The notes: generated by a model from the letters alone, not told the origin. A DNA stretch of 64,000 nt from JACVRW01 sp963835705 (GCA_963835705.1 CAWIGR010000020.1:124001-188000), one strand, 5' to 3'. Counted from the stretch's first letter, positions 1 through 9,072 are shown. Numbers and translations: made by a program.

Positions 1-1
1 G

Positions 2-316
2 GCGCCGGGCGATACGGCCACGCACGAGGTGGAGCTCCTGCCCGGCAGCCGGCTCGCCGAGCTTATGGGCGGCACGCGCCTTCCGGTCAACTCCTTCCAT
101 CACCAGGGCCTCGCCGACCTGGGCCGCGGCGTCCGCGCAATCGGCCACGCCGGCGACGGAACCGTGGAGGCGATCCGGGTGGACGGCGCGGGATTCGCCG
201 TGGGCGTGCAGTGGCACGCCGAGGCGCTCGTGGACCGCCCGGAGCAGCTCGCGCTCTTCGAGGCCCTGGTTCGCGCTGCCGATCCGCGCGCCCGCGACGC
301 CGCGGAGGCGGCATGA
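2..316 (+). CDS. PuuD-like class I glutamine amidotransferase, C-terminal part (cut by window edge)
   Basis: The visible 104 residues are the end of a peptidase C26 type amidotransferase (gamma-glutamyl-GABA / gamma-glutamyl-putrescine hydrolase family), which hydrolyses gamma-glutamyl amides with a Cys-His-Glu triad. The catalytic Cys lies outside the window. Visible are the family block NSFHHQ and GVQWHAE, where the family usually has WHPE and which carries the catalytic His and Glu. The frame is open to the window edge, so the gene is truncated by the window and not broken. Its TGA overlaps the next ATG in an ATGA, which implies translational coupling to the carboxylate-amine ligase downstream. 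The exact substrate cannot be read from this fragment. Confidence 0.8.
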   Translation, partial: APGDTATHEVELLPGSRLAELMGGTRLPVNSFHHQGLADLGRGVRAIGHAGDGTVEAIRVDGAGFAVGVQWHAEALVDRPEQLALFEALVRAADPRARDAAEAA

Positions 317-1515
317 CGGCGGCCGGCACCGGCGCGTTGCCGGACTGGGCGAGATGGAAGACCGACCCCGGGCGGCCGGCCTGGACGATTGGGCTCGAGG
401 AGGAGGTGATGCTGCTCGACCCGGATGACTGGACGCTCGCCCACCGGATCGACGACCTGTTGCCGAAGCTCTCCCCCGACCTCGCCGCACACGTGGCCGC
501 CGAGACGCACGCCTGCACGCTCGAGCTCTTCACCGGAGTGCACCGCACCGTGGCCGAGGCCGCGGCGGAGCTGCTCGACCTGCGCCGGGAGCTCGCCGCT
601 CAGCTACGCCCGCTGGGGCTGCACGCCGCCGTGGCGGGCACGCACCCAATGGCCGCCTCCGAGGACACGCAGGTCTCGGGCGGCGCGCGCTACCAGGTGC
701 TCGAGAGCGGGCTGCGTGACCTGGCTCGCCGCGAGCCGACCTTCGCGCTGCACGTGCACGTGGGCGTCCCGCTGCCCGAGCTCGCGATCGCGGCCTTCGA
801 CCGGATCCGAGCCCACCTTCCCATCGTCCTGGCACTGTCCGCGAACTCGCCCTTCTGGCGCGGGCGCGACAGCGGCATGGCGTCGTTCCGCACGCCCCTC
901 TTCCAGGCCTTCCCGCGCGCCGGGATCCCGCGCCGCTTCGGCAGCTATGCGGCCTATGTGGAGTCCATCGACGTGTTGCTGCGCGCCGACGCGTTTCCGG
1001 AGCCCACCTTCGTTTGGTGGGACGTGCGGCTACAGCCGCGCCTGGGGACGCTCGAGGTCCGGATCGCGGACGCCCAGACGACCATGGGCGAAGTGGCCGC
1101 GCTCGCCGCCCTGATCCAGGCGCTCGTGCGCCTCGAAGCCACCGAGCCGCTCGCGCGCGACGAGCTGCTGAACGCGCCGGAGGTGCTGGCGGAGAACCGC
1201 TTCCTCGCCTCGCGCGACGGCGTGGCGGCCCGGCTGATCGACCCTGTGGAGGAGGTGCGCGTGCCGGTGGAGCGCTCGCTTGGCGATCTGCTGGCGCGCG
1301 CCGCCCCTCACGCGCGCGACCTCGAGTGCGGTTCCGAGCTGGCCAGCGTCGGCGAGCTGACGCGGCGACCGGGCGCTGAGCGTCAGCGGGCGGTCGCGGG
1401 CGAGCGCGGGCTGCCCGCGATGGTCGAGGAGCTCAGCTCGCTGTTGCTCGCGGTCCCGGCCCCGGCGCCCACGGGGTCGCGCAGCGCATCGGAGCTCGGA
1501 GCCCAAATCACGTAG
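313..1515 (+). CDS. Carboxylate-amine ligase, glutamate-cysteine ligase type 2 family (YbdK-like)
   Basis: A 400-aa protein of the GCS2 family, ATP-dependent ligases that join the gamma-carboxyl of glutamate to an amine or cysteine. The start GLEEEVMLLD matches the family opening (G-x-EEE-x-x-L-x-D), followed by the metal/substrate blocks HVHVGVP and LGTLEVRIADAQ. The ATG at 313 is chosen because it overlaps the preceding stop (ATGA) and lies just before the conserved opening; a longer reading from 211 would overlap the amidotransferase by 100 bp. The pairing of a gamma-glutamyl hydrolase with a gamma-glutamyl ligase suggests one gamma-glutamylation pathway (polyamine or thiol metabolism); the substrate is inference. 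Confidence 0.88.
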   Translation: MTAAGTGALPDWARWKTDPGRPAWTIGLEEEVMLLDPDDWTLAHRIDDLLPKLSPDLAAHVAAETHACTLELFTGVHRTVAEAAAELLDLRRELAAQLRPLGLHAAVAGTHPMAASEDTQVSGGARYQVLESGLRDLARREPTFALHVHVGVPLPELAIAAFDRIRAHLPIVLALSANSPFWRGRDSGMASFRTPLFQAFPRAGIPRRFGSYAAYVESIDVLLRADAFPEPTFVWWDVRLQPRLGTLEVRIADAQTTMGEVAALAALIQALVRLEATEPLARDELLNAPEVLAENRFLASRDGVAARLIDPVEEVRVPVERSLGDLLARAAPHARDLECGSELASVGELTRRPGAERQRAVAGERGLPAMVEELSSLLLAVPAPAPTGSRSASELGAQIT

Positions 1516-1536
1516 CCCGTCGGTAGGCTCGGGCCA

Positions 1537-3249
1537 ATGCCCGATCCAGACCCGGTCAAGCCACGGGTACTCGTCGTGGAAGACGAGAGGGACGTGCGGG
1601 CTCGCATCCGGGGCGAGCTCGACCGGCGCTACGGCGCCGACTACCGCGTCCGGTGCGTGAGCTCGGCGCCGGACGGGCTCGCGAGGCTCGAGCGCTGGCG
1701 CAAGGCGGGCGACCCGGTGGCGCTGGTGCTGGCGGACCAGTGGATGCCGGGCATGAAGGGCGAGGACTTCCTGGACTGCGCGAAGGCGCTCTACCCGGAC
1801 GCGAAGCGGGCCCTGCTCGTGGAGTTCGGCGCGTGGGGCGACCGTGAGACGGCCGACGTGATGCTGCGCGCGATGGCGCGCGGCAGCATCGACTACTACG
1901 TCCTGAAGCCGTGGCGCGAGGCGGACGAGTACTTCCACCGCACCATCACCGAGTTCCTGCACGAGTGGCAGCGCGCCAGCTCAGCCTCGCGCCAGGAGAT
2001 CTCGGTGGTCTGCGAGCGCCGCTCGCGGCGCGCGCACGAGCTGCGCGACCTGCTGGCCCGAAACGGGGTGCCGCACGTGGTCCACGAGACCGACTCGGCC
2101 GAGGGCCGCCGGCTGCTCGCGGAGGTCGGGCAGGAGGGCACCCGCGACCCGGTCGTGGTGCTCGAGAGCGGCGTCGTCCGGGTCAACCCGACCAACGCGG
2201 AGCTGGCCGACGCCCACGGCATGAGCACCACGCTCGATGACCGGTCGGAATTCGACGTGGTCGTGGTGGGCGCCGGGCCGGCCGGCCTGGCGGCCGCGGT
2301 GTACGCCGCCTCGGAGGGCCTGGGCACGCTCGTCGTCGAACGTGAGTCGATCGGCGGGCAGGCCGGTTCGAGCTCCCGGATCCGCAACTACCTCGGGTTC
2401 GCGCGCGGCATCAGCGGCTCGGAGCTCGCCCAGCGCGCCTTCCAGCAGGCCTGGATCTTCGGCGCCCGCTTCCTCCACGCCCGGGAGGTGACGGGGTTGC
2501 GCCCGAGCGAAGGCCGGCACGTGCTCACCCTGTCCGACGACAACGAGGTCACCGCGTCCGCGGTGGTCCTCGCCACCGGCATCAGCTATCGCCGCCTCGG
2601 GATCGCCTCGCTCGAGGCGCTGGTCGGCACGGGCGTTTTCTACGGGGCCTCGGTCTCGGAGGCCCGGGCGCACGCCGGCGAGGACATCCACGTGGTGGGC
2701 GGGGGCAATTCGGCCGGTCAGGCCGCCGTCCACCTCGGCCGCTACGCCCGCCGCGTGACCATCCTGGTCCGCCGCGCCTCGCTCGCCGACACGATGTCCA
2801 GGTACCTGATCGAGGAGATCGAGGCCGCGGAGAACATCGAGGTGCGCCCGCACACGGAGGTCGCCGGCGGGCGCGGCGACGGCGCCCTGGAGGCGGTCGA
2901 CCTCCGCGACTGCCGCACCGGCGACACGGAGACCGTGCCGGCCGCCGCCCTCTTCATCCTCATCGGCACCCAGCCACACACGTCATGGCTTCCCGAGGCG
3001 GTCTGCCGCGACAGGTGGGGGTACCTGCTGACCGGCACCGACCTGCCCGAGGACGACTGGCAGCTCGAGCGTCCACCGCTGATGCTCGAGACGAGCCTGC
3101 CCGGCGTCTTCGCGGTGGGCGACGCTCGCCAGGGCTCGACCAAGCGCGTGGCCTCCGCCGTGGGCGAGGGATCCGTGGTGATCGAGCAGGTGCACCAGCT
3201 GTTGGACTCGAAGGAGAGCCCCAGCCGGCTGCACGGCGTGGCGAGGTAG
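1537..3249 (+). CDS. Response-regulator receiver fused to thioredoxin-reductase-like flavoprotein
   Basis: A 570-aa fusion. Residues about 9-140 form a CheY-like receiver, with the acidic pair in VVEDERD, the phospho-acceptor region LADQWMPGMKG and the Lys in YYVLKPW. Residues about 240-560 form an FAD/NAD(P)-binding module of the thioredoxin-reductase fold: FAD site VVGAGPAGLAAAVYAA, second Rossmann site HVVGGGNSAGQAA, and the C-terminal FAD block VFAVGDARQGSTKR. The redox CxxC of true TrxR is absent: the segment reads GVFYGASVSEA. It therefore cannot be a normal disulfide reductase; it may reduce another acceptor or act as a redox-sensing output of a phosphorelay. Fused receiver/TrxR proteins are a known actinobacterial annotation. 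It converges on a paralogous flavoprotein 17 bp away. Confidence 0.85.
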   Translation: MPDPDPVKPRVLVVEDERDVRARIRGELDRRYGADYRVRCVSSAPDGLARLERWRKAGDPVALVLADQWMPGMKGEDFLDCAKALYPDAKRALLVEFGAWGDRETADVMLRAMARGSIDYYVLKPWREADEYFHRTITEFLHEWQRASSASRQEISVVCERRSRRAHELRDLLARNGVPHVVHETDSAEGRRLLAEVGQEGTRDPVVVLESGVVRVNPTNAELADAHGMSTTLDDRSEFDVVVVGAGPAGLAAAVYAASEGLGTLVVERESIGGQAGSSSRIRNYLGFARGISGSELAQRAFQQAWIFGARFLHAREVTGLRPSEGRHVLTLSDDNEVTASAVVLATGISYRRLGIASLEALVGTGVFYGASVSEARAHAGEDIHVVGGGNSAGQAAVHLGRYARRVTILVRRASLADTMSRYLIEEIEAAENIEVRPHTEVAGGRGDGALEAVDLRDCRTGDTETVPAAALFILIGTQPHTSWLPEAVCRDRWGYLLTGTDLPEDDWQLERPPLMLETSLPGVFAVGDARQGSTKRVASAVGEGSVVIEQVHQLLDSKESPSRLHGVAR

Positions 3250-3266
3250 ATCCGCCGGCCGGGCCC

Positions 3267-4532
3267 TCAGGGCTGCAGCCCGCTCAGCTCGTCGAGCCTG
3301 CGGTGCACGAGCGCCGCGGCCATGGCGCCCTCCCCCACCGCCCCGGCCACCCGCTTTGTGGATCCGTGGCGGGCGTCCCCGGCCACGAACAGGCCGGGCG
3401 CCGACGTCTCGAGCGCCAGCGGGTCGCGCGCGAGCGGCCAGCCCGGCGGGCGCCGGCCGCCGTCCAGCAGGTCCGGGCCCGTGAGCACGTAGCCGGCGGG
3501 ATCGGTCGCCACGCCGGCGACCGCAGCCCAACCCGTCCGGGGCTCGCCGCCGAGGCACAGGAAGAGAGCGCGCGCGGGCAACCGCTCGGCCGCTCCGCCG
3601 GCGCTCCGCATCGTTATGCCGGAGAGCCGGCCGCCGTCCGCCTCCACCGCGTCGACCACGGTCCGCAGGCGCACGTCGATGCATGGGTTCGCCACGATGC
3701 GCTCCACGAGATACGCGGACATCGACCGCCCGAGCGAGTCGCCGCGCACGAGCATCGTGACCTGGGCGCCCGCGCCCGCGAGGTGCATCACCGCCTGGCC
3801 CGCCGAGTTGCCCGCCCCAACCACCGCGACGTCGTCGCCGCCGCACTGCGCCGCCTCGCTGCGGCCGGCGCCGTAGTAGACCCCGCGCTCGAGCAGGTCC
3901 TCCACGCCGTCCACGGCGAGCCGCCGCCAGATCATTCCCGGGGCGGCCACCACGACGGGCGCCTCGACCTCGTAGCCGCCCGCGATCCGCAGGCGGAAGC
4001 CGTCGGCCAGGTGCTCGCTTCCCGTGACGCCGTGAAGAAGCGTGAGCTCGGCCCCGAAGCGCTCGGCCTGCCGCCCGGCGAGCCGGGCCAGCTCGGCGCC
4101 GCCGATGCCCTCCGGAAAGCCGAAGAAGTTCTCGATCAGCGAGGTGTGCGACGCCTGCCCGCCCGGCACGTCGCGCTCCACCACGATCGTCGACAGGCCG
4201 TCCGAGGCGGCGTACACCGCCGCAGCCAGACCGGCCGGGCCGGCGCCGACGACCGCCAGGTCGTAGGCCCTCCGCGACGGCGGCTCCGTCAGCCGCCATG
4301 CCTCGACGAGCCGTTCGACGGTTGCCCCCGTGACGCTCTCGTCCCGGTCGATCACCACCGGTAGCTCGGCGTCCGCGAGGCCGCGTTCGCTGAGCGCTCC
4401 GTCGGCCTCGGGCGTCCCGGCCTCCACCCACTCGAAGGGCTGGGCGACCCGCGTCAGGAAGTCGCGCAGCCTGTGGTGCTCAGGCTCGAGCCGCCGGCCG
4501 ACGACGGTCAGGGTCGGGCGCAGGTTGCTCAT
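3267..4532 (-). CDS. Thioredoxin-reductase-like FAD/NAD(P) oxidoreductase lacking the CxxC
   Basis: A 421-aa paralog of the flavoprotein half of the convergent gene. Residues 1-90 look like a degenerate thioredoxin-fold/receiver-sized lead (TLTVVGRRLEPEH); residues about 92-420 hold the FAD site VVGAGPAGLAAAVYAA, the NAD(P) site VVGAGNSAGQAV and the FAD C-terminal block FVAGDARHGSTKR. As in its neighbour, the disulfide centre is replaced (GVYYGAGRSEA). ATG at 4532 is preferred; an in-frame TTG at 4559 would add nine mostly His/Asp residues and has no better ribosome site. The two genes are tail to tail and could form or reflect a duplicated redox module. Confidence 0.83.
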   Translation of the reverse strand: MSNLRPTLTVVGRRLEPEHHRLRDFLTRVAQPFEWVEAGTPEADGALSERGLADAELPVVIDRDESVTGATVERLVEAWRLTEPPSRRAYDLAVVGAGPAGLAAAVYAASDGLSTIVVERDVPGGQASHTSLIENFFGFPEGIGGAELARLAGRQAERFGAELTLLHGVTGSEHLADGFRLRIAGGYEVEAPVVVAAPGMIWRRLAVDGVEDLLERGVYYGAGRSEAAQCGGDDVAVVGAGNSAGQAVMHLAGAGAQVTMLVRGDSLGRSMSAYLVERIVANPCIDVRLRTVVDAVEADGGRLSGITMRSAGGAAERLPARALFLCLGGEPRTGWAAVAGVATDPAGYVLTGPDLLDGGRRPPGWPLARDPLALETSAPGLFVAGDARHGSTKRVAGAVGEGAMAAALVHRRLDELSGLQP

Positions 4533-4607
4533 GTCGTGATCATGATCGATGCCCTTCAAGGTCGTTTGGGGGCCTCCGGCCGCCCAAACGCCGATCTGCG
4601 TGATCGG

Positions 4608-4946
4608 GGCCCTCCCGCATCGCGTTGGGCTCGGCCTTGGGTTGCTCTCTGGCGCCCCGGTCCAGGGCGGGTGAGGGTGTGGTGTGGGAGCAAGCGTTGA
4701 AACGTCACGCCCTGCCCCCTCGCTGGCGAACGCGGGAGGTTTTGGTCGCTATACGGTCAAAACCTCCCGGGCGCGGCTGCCGAGGAGTGCGTTCGAGAGG
4801 TTATGCACGTCCGGGCCACCCGGGACGGGGACCCCGGCGTGCCCCAACGGGTAGCGCAGCGCCTCGGGGTCACCATCTCTCACCCGGCCCCGACACCGCC
4901 GGCGAGGCAGGCCCACTTGGAGCCCAACGACAAGCGGGAAGGGGCC
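4608..4946. repeat. Dispersed structured element, copy A (about 340 bp)
   Basis: Non-coding stretch closely similar over its whole length to 31535-31884. Its ends pair with each other: GGCCC (4608-4612) with GGGCC (4942-4946), TCCCGC (4613-4618) with GCGGGA (4934-4939), CGTTGGGCTC (4623-4632) with GAGCCCAACG (4920-4929). Inside is a perfect 11-bp hairpin, GGGAGGTTTTG (4734-4744) with CAAAACCTCCC (4758-4768). The outer stem sequence differs from copy B but is still self-complementary, which is the pattern expected of a folded RNA. It sits immediately after the stop of the MmpL gene. Neither strand has a convincing reading frame conserved between copies. It could also be a small non-autonomous mobile element. 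Confidence 0.7.
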
Positions 4947-4951
4947 TCGCC

Positions 4952-7120
4952 TCAGCCCCGAGCGGCCTCCGGCACACCATGCTCCTCGGCCTCGAGGTGC
5001 TCGCGCAGCGCGTGGCCGCCGCCGCGGGCGGTGGACGGCCACCAGACGCGGTCCCCCAGCAGCTCAACCGCGGCCGGCACCATGATCGTCCGCACGATGA
5101 AGGTGTCGAGCAGGATGCCGACGGCCACCATGAAGCCGATGTTGAAGGTGAACGTGATCGGAAGCGTCATCAGCACCGAGAACGTGCCGGCGAGGATCAG
5201 CCCCGCGCTGGTGATCACCGGGCCGGTGGCCGACAGGGCGCGGAGCACGCCCTCGCGCGTGCCGTGCATGGCCGCCTCCTCGCGAACCCGGCTCATCAGG
5301 AAGATCGTGTAGTCCACACCGAGCGCCACGAGGAAGATGAAGGCGAAGGTGGGGAGCGACGCGTCGACGCCCGCGCTTCCCTGGACCTCGATGAAGAAGA
5401 AGATCGAGAGCCCCAGTGTGCCGAAGAACGACGCCATCACCGTCGCGATCAGAACGAGCGGCGCGACGATGGCCTGGAGCAGGATCCCCAGGATGATCGT
5501 GATGACGAGCAGGGTGACGGGCACGATCACGCGCATGTCGCGGGCGGCGGCGTCATTGAAGTCCTGCTGTATCGCGCTGCCCGCGCCCACGAGCGCCACG
5601 ACCCCGCCGGAGAGGTCGCCCAGGCTGTCGCGCAGCGTTTCCACGCGCGCGAGCGCGGCGTCCGAGAACGGGTCGTCCTCGAAGGTCACGTCGACCTTCG
5701 CGATCGCGCCGTCCTCAGACCGCTGCGGCTCGCCGACCGACGCTACGCCGTCGATCCCTTCGAGGCGTTCCCGCACGGTGGAGATGTCGGCCTCGGTGGC
5801 CTGCCCGCCCTCGCGCTGCACCAGGATCGAGGTGGGCCCGAGCGCGCCCTGCGGGAACGACTCGCCGAGCACCTCGAAGCCCTCGACGCTCTCGACCTCC
5901 TTCTTGAAGAACCCGCCGATCGAGTAGTCCTCCTGGTACCAGAGCAGGCCGAGCGCGAAGAACCCGAAGAGCGCGGTCGTCGCGAGCAGCGCGAGGCCGG
6001 GCCGCTTCAGCACGCGGTCCCCGACGCGGCGCCAGATCCCCTCCCGCCGCTCGAGCTCCTCCTCCGGCCGCCAGGCGACGGTCTTGCTGCGCGGCCAGAA
6101 GCCGCGCCGCCCGGCGATCGTGAGGAGGGCGGGCAGCAGCGTGAGGCCGGCCAGCAGCGCGGCGGCCACGCCGATCGCCGACACGGGCCCGAGCGCGTTG
6201 GTAGAGCCCGTGTCGGCGAGCAGCAGCACCAGCATCGCGGCGATGACCGTGCAGCCGCTCGCCAGCACGGCGGGACCGGCGCGCCGCAGCGCGCGGGCCA
6301 TCGCCTCGTGCTTGTCCTCGATGCGGTGCAGCTCCTCGCGGTAGCGGCTGACGAGTAACAGGCAGTAGTCGGTGCCCACCCCGAACATGAGCACCACGAG
6401 GATCCCGGTCGAGTTCGAGTTGACCGAGTTGCCGGCCTCGGCGTACAGGTAGATGAAGCCGGTCGCGATGAGGTAGGCGAACCCGACCACGAAGATGGGA
6501 ATGAGGGCGATCAGCGGCGCCCGGTAGATCGCTCCGAGGAGGACCAGCACGAGCAGGACGGTGGCGAGCAGCAGCTTGGCGTCGAGCTCGCCGAAGACCT
6601 CCTCGAAGTCAACCCACAGCCCCAGATCGCCGGTGACGTAGACCTCGAGCCCGTCGCCGCCTCCGCCGATCAGTGCGCGGCTCTCCTCGCCCCAGTCGGC
6701 GACCCTGTCGAAGTCGAGCGGGATCGTGACGACCGTGTAGGCCGCGTCGCCGTTCTCCGACACGAGCCCCGGAGGGGCGTTCGGCTCGAAGGGCACCTGA
6801 GCAGGCTGGGTCACCGGGATCGCGTCGTCCACCTTCCGGGCGTCCTCGGCGATCTTCTGCTGGTCGGCCTCGGTGAGGCCGCCTTCGCGCTGGTAGACGA
6901 TCAACCCGATCGTCGTCTCGCCGCCGGGGAAGCGCTCCTTCAGGAGCTCTTGGACCTCGGTCGACTCCGCCTCGGCGGGGAGGAAGCTCGCGGTCTCGTC
7001 GGTGGTCACGTCCGCGAGCTTGGACCCGACCGATCCCATCACCACGGCCGCGACGAGCCAGAGCAGGACCACTACCCACTTGGTGCGGCGGCCGGAGACA
7101 AACGAAGCGAGCGCGGACAC
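4952..7120 (-). CDS. MmpL-family RND transporter
   Basis: A 722-aa inner-membrane protein of the MMPL/RND superfamily, proton-driven exporters of lipids or hydrophobic compounds. It starts with a single membrane anchor (VVVLLWLVAAVVMG), then an extracytoplasmic loop, a five-helix bundle with the repeat GVGTDYCLLLVSRYREEL, a second loop and a second bundle with the matching ALGVDYTIFLMSRVREEA. The duplicated GxxxDY motif carries the Asp-Tyr pairs of the proton relay. GTG start at 7120 follows the GIY-YIG stop by 11 bp, so P450, GIY-YIG and this gene probably form one transcription unit. Substrate unknown; the P450 suggests a modified lipid or secondary metabolite. Confidence 0.9.
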   Translation of the reverse strand: MSALASFVSGRRTKWVVVLLWLVAAVVMGSVGSKLADVTTDETASFLPAEAESTEVQELLKERFPGGETTIGLIVYQREGGLTEADQQKIAEDARKVDDAIPVTQPAQVPFEPNAPPGLVSENGDAAYTVVTIPLDFDRVADWGEESRALIGGGGDGLEVYVTGDLGLWVDFEEVFGELDAKLLLATVLLVLVLLGAIYRAPLIALIPIFVVGFAYLIATGFIYLYAEAGNSVNSNSTGILVVLMFGVGTDYCLLLVSRYREELHRIEDKHEAMARALRRAGPAVLASGCTVIAAMLVLLLADTGSTNALGPVSAIGVAAALLAGLTLLPALLTIAGRRGFWPRSKTVAWRPEEELERREGIWRRVGDRVLKRPGLALLATTALFGFFALGLLWYQEDYSIGGFFKKEVESVEGFEVLGESFPQGALGPTSILVQREGGQATEADISTVRERLEGIDGVASVGEPQRSEDGAIAKVDVTFEDDPFSDAALARVETLRDSLGDLSGGVVALVGAGSAIQQDFNDAAARDMRVIVPVTLLVITIILGILLQAIVAPLVLIATVMASFFGTLGLSIFFFIEVQGSAGVDASLPTFAFIFLVALGVDYTIFLMSRVREEAAMHGTREGVLRALSATGPVITSAGLILAGTFSVLMTLPITFTFNIGFMVAVGILLDTFIVRTIMVPAAVELLGDRVWWPSTARGGGHALREHLEAEEHGVPEAARG

Positions 7121-7131
7121 CGGCCAAGAAC

Positions 7132-7434
7132 TTAGCGACGCCCGCCGCCGGACCCGCGGTCGCGGACCAGCCGGAGCTTCGCTGCGCGCGGCAGCCGCTT
7201 GATGCGGGCCTCCTCGCGAAGCGCGGCCGAGCGATCGGCGACCGCGATGACCGCCGCCAGCTCAACGGGGAGGCGGCTTCGCGTGTAGCGGCTCGCTGTG
7301 CCTGAGCGGTGGGCCGCGAGGCGCCGCTCGACGTCGGTGGTCCAGCCGCAGTAGAGGCTGCCGTCGGCGCACCGGAGCAGGTAGACCTGCGGCATGCCAA
7401 GGGCTTCGCCCGCCGGAGGCTCTCCCCTGCTCAT
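7132..7434 (-). CDS. GIY-YIG nuclease-domain protein (UPF0213/YhbQ-like)
   Basis: A 100-aa single-domain protein. The GIY-YIG core is visible as VYLLRCADGSLYCGWTTDVERRLAAH, where GIY-YIG is represented by VYLL...LYCGWT with the conserved Arg of the second helix; the later KRLPRAAKLRLV stretch is typical of the short YhbQ-type proteins. These are standalone nucleases of unclear role, probably in nucleic-acid maintenance. ATG at 7434 overlaps the P450 stop (ATGA), which decides the start and couples translation. Function in a P450/MmpL unit is unexplained and may be a chance arrangement. Confidence 0.85.
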   Translation of the reverse strand: MSRGEPPAGEALGMPQVYLLRCADGSLYCGWTTDVERRLAAHRSGTASRYTRSRLPVELAAVIAVADRSAALREEARIKRLPRAAKLRLVRDRGSGGGRR

Positions 7435-8702
7435 CCCACCAGCACCTCGCCGCCGCGGTGCGGCGTGACCACCAGCGCGCTGCGCCGTGCGCGCTCGGGC
7501 TCGGGCCGGGCCGGCCGGATCGTCAGGCCGGCGGCGGCGCGCAGCACCTCGCGCATCTCCATCTCGGCGAAGGGCGCTCCCGCGCAGCGGCGCACGCCAC
7601 CGCCGAACGGGATCCACGACATCGGGTTGGGCGGCGGGCCGTCGAGCCAGCGCTCCGGCCGGAAGGCCGACGCCTGGGGCCAGAGGTCCTCTCGGCGCAG
7701 CGCGAGCCAGAGGCACGCGGCCACGTGCACGCCGGCGGGCAGCGTCCAGCCCGCCACTCGGACAGGCTCCAGCAGCCGGCGCGGCGCGATGGTCAGGGCC
7801 GGGCGCGCGCGCAGGACCTCCTTCACGACCGCGTCGAGGTAGTCGGGATCGTCCTCGCGCAGTCGCGCGTGTACGTCCGGATGGCGCGCGAGCCGCTCGA
7901 AGGCCCAGGACAGCGAGGCGGCCGACGTGTCGTGCCCGGCCGCCAGGAGGGCCACGAGCTGGTCGCGCAGATGCCGGTCGGTGGGAGGGCTGCCGTGCTC
8001 GTCGCGCTGCTCGAGCAGCAGGGCGAGCATCGAGTCGCCGCCGGGATCGGCGCGCCGGCGCGCCACCACGTCGAGCAGGAGCTCGTCGAAGCGCTCCACC
8101 GCGAGGCGGAAGCCGCCCCACGGGCTGCGCGGACCGAGGTCGCGCTGCACGAGCGACATGGCGAGCATCCGCGGCATCGAGCGGACGGTGTCGAGCGTGC
8201 CGTGGACGGCGTCGCGCAGCTGCGTCGTCTCGTGCTCCCCGCGCGTGCCGAAGACGATCCGGAGGATGGTCTCGAGCGTCAGGTGCTTCATCCGATCGAG
8301 CGTGATCACCCGACCCTTCCACGTGCTCAGCTCCGCGCGGGCGAGCTCGGCCACCGCGGGCCTGAACGCGCGCATGCGCTCCCCGTGGAACGGGGTCTGG
8401 ATGAGCCGCCGCTCGCGCAGGTGCTCCTCCCCGTCGAGCACGAGGATGGAGTGCGGCCCCGCGAACGGGCGCAGGAACTCCCAGCTCTGCCCGGCCGGCG
8501 CCACCGCCGGATCGAGCCGGAAGACCTCGCGGACCGCGTCGGGATGGGAGAAGAGCACGAGCGGCTCGTCCATCCAGTAGGTCCGGACGGTGACCGGATC
8601 GCCGAAGCGCTCGTGAACCCTCCGGAGGAACGCCGCGGGCCGCACCGTCCAGCCCACGGTCTGCCAGGCGGCGGGGGCGCGCGGGCCGGGCGGCAGGGGC
8701 AT
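7431..8702 (-). CDS. Cytochrome P450
   Basis: A 423-aa soluble bacterial P450. All signatures are present: I-helix oxygen-binding AAGHDTSAAS, K-helix ExxR (EVLR), the PERW block (FRPERW) and the heme-thiolate loop FGGGVRRCAG with its Cys ligand. The ATG at 8702 starts the normal N-terminus (MPLPPGPRAPAAW, proline-rich lead to the A helix); the frame stays open 100 codons upstream but that part is Cys/Gly-rich with no family likeness and is rejected. Needs external electron donors; none is next to it. First gene of a likely unit with the GIY-YIG protein and the MmpL exporter. Confidence 0.93.
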   Translation of the reverse strand: MPLPPGPRAPAAWQTVGWTVRPAAFLRRVHERFGDPVTVRTYWMDEPLVLFSHPDAVREVFRLDPAVAPAGQSWEFLRPFAGPHSILVLDGEEHLRERRLIQTPFHGERMRAFRPAVAELARAELSTWKGRVITLDRMKHLTLETILRIVFGTRGEHETTQLRDAVHGTLDTVRSMPRMLAMSLVQRDLGPRSPWGGFRLAVERFDELLLDVVARRRADPGGDSMLALLLEQRDEHGSPPTDRHLRDQLVALLAAGHDTSAASLSWAFERLARHPDVHARLREDDPDYLDAVVKEVLRARPALTIAPRRLLEPVRVAGWTLPAGVHVAACLWLALRREDLWPQASAFRPERWLDGPPPNPMSWIPFGGGVRRCAGAPFAEMEMREVLRAAAGLTIRPARPEPERARRSALVVTPHRGGEVLVG

Positions 8703-9072
8703 GCCCTCGAGGCTACGCGCCCTGAGGGGGGTGTTGGCAGCAACGCCCACGGCAAGATAAAATTGGCTCCCCGCCGCGCAGCCCGTGAGGTAGTGCCTCG
8801 CCACCCAACGACATCCTCCCGAGGTTGCGCCGCGACAGCCACAAACGGGGGTGTCGCGCTCGCCTGCGGCGCCCATGAGGGGGGTCCGGCTCGCCCCGGC
8901 GGCCCAGCACCAGATCGCCGGCTGCCAGGGCGGTGGACGCGCCATCCTCTCGGCGACTGTCGGCAACACAACAGGGACGCCGCCCTGCAGGACATGTTTC
9001 ACTCACACGGCTGACTGAACCGTCACTCCACCGGCAGCCCCAACCAGGTCGCCCAACGCATACGACTGCCAG
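8703..9072. other. Intergenic region without a gene
   Basis: About 370 bp between the P450 start and the Fic stop. The only reading frames are the upstream extensions of the P450 frame and short antisense frames with no family likeness. An AT-rich spot around 8752-8764 (AAGATAAAATTG) reads TATCTT on the minus strand and could be the -10 of the P450 unit, but no convincing -35 lies 16-18 bp further upstream. Confidence 0.4.

Noticed and set aside
4749..5042. Minus-strand frame conserved with 31362-31793 (HNLSNALLGSRAREVLTV against HNLPKALLGSRAREVLTV)
   Set aside because: The likeness comes from the nucleotide element; beyond this stretch the frames differ between copies and no shared start or stop exists.
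8703..9002. 100-codon N-terminal extension of the P450
   Set aside because: Cys/Gly/Trp-rich, unlike any P450 N-terminus; ATG at 8702 gives the normal length.
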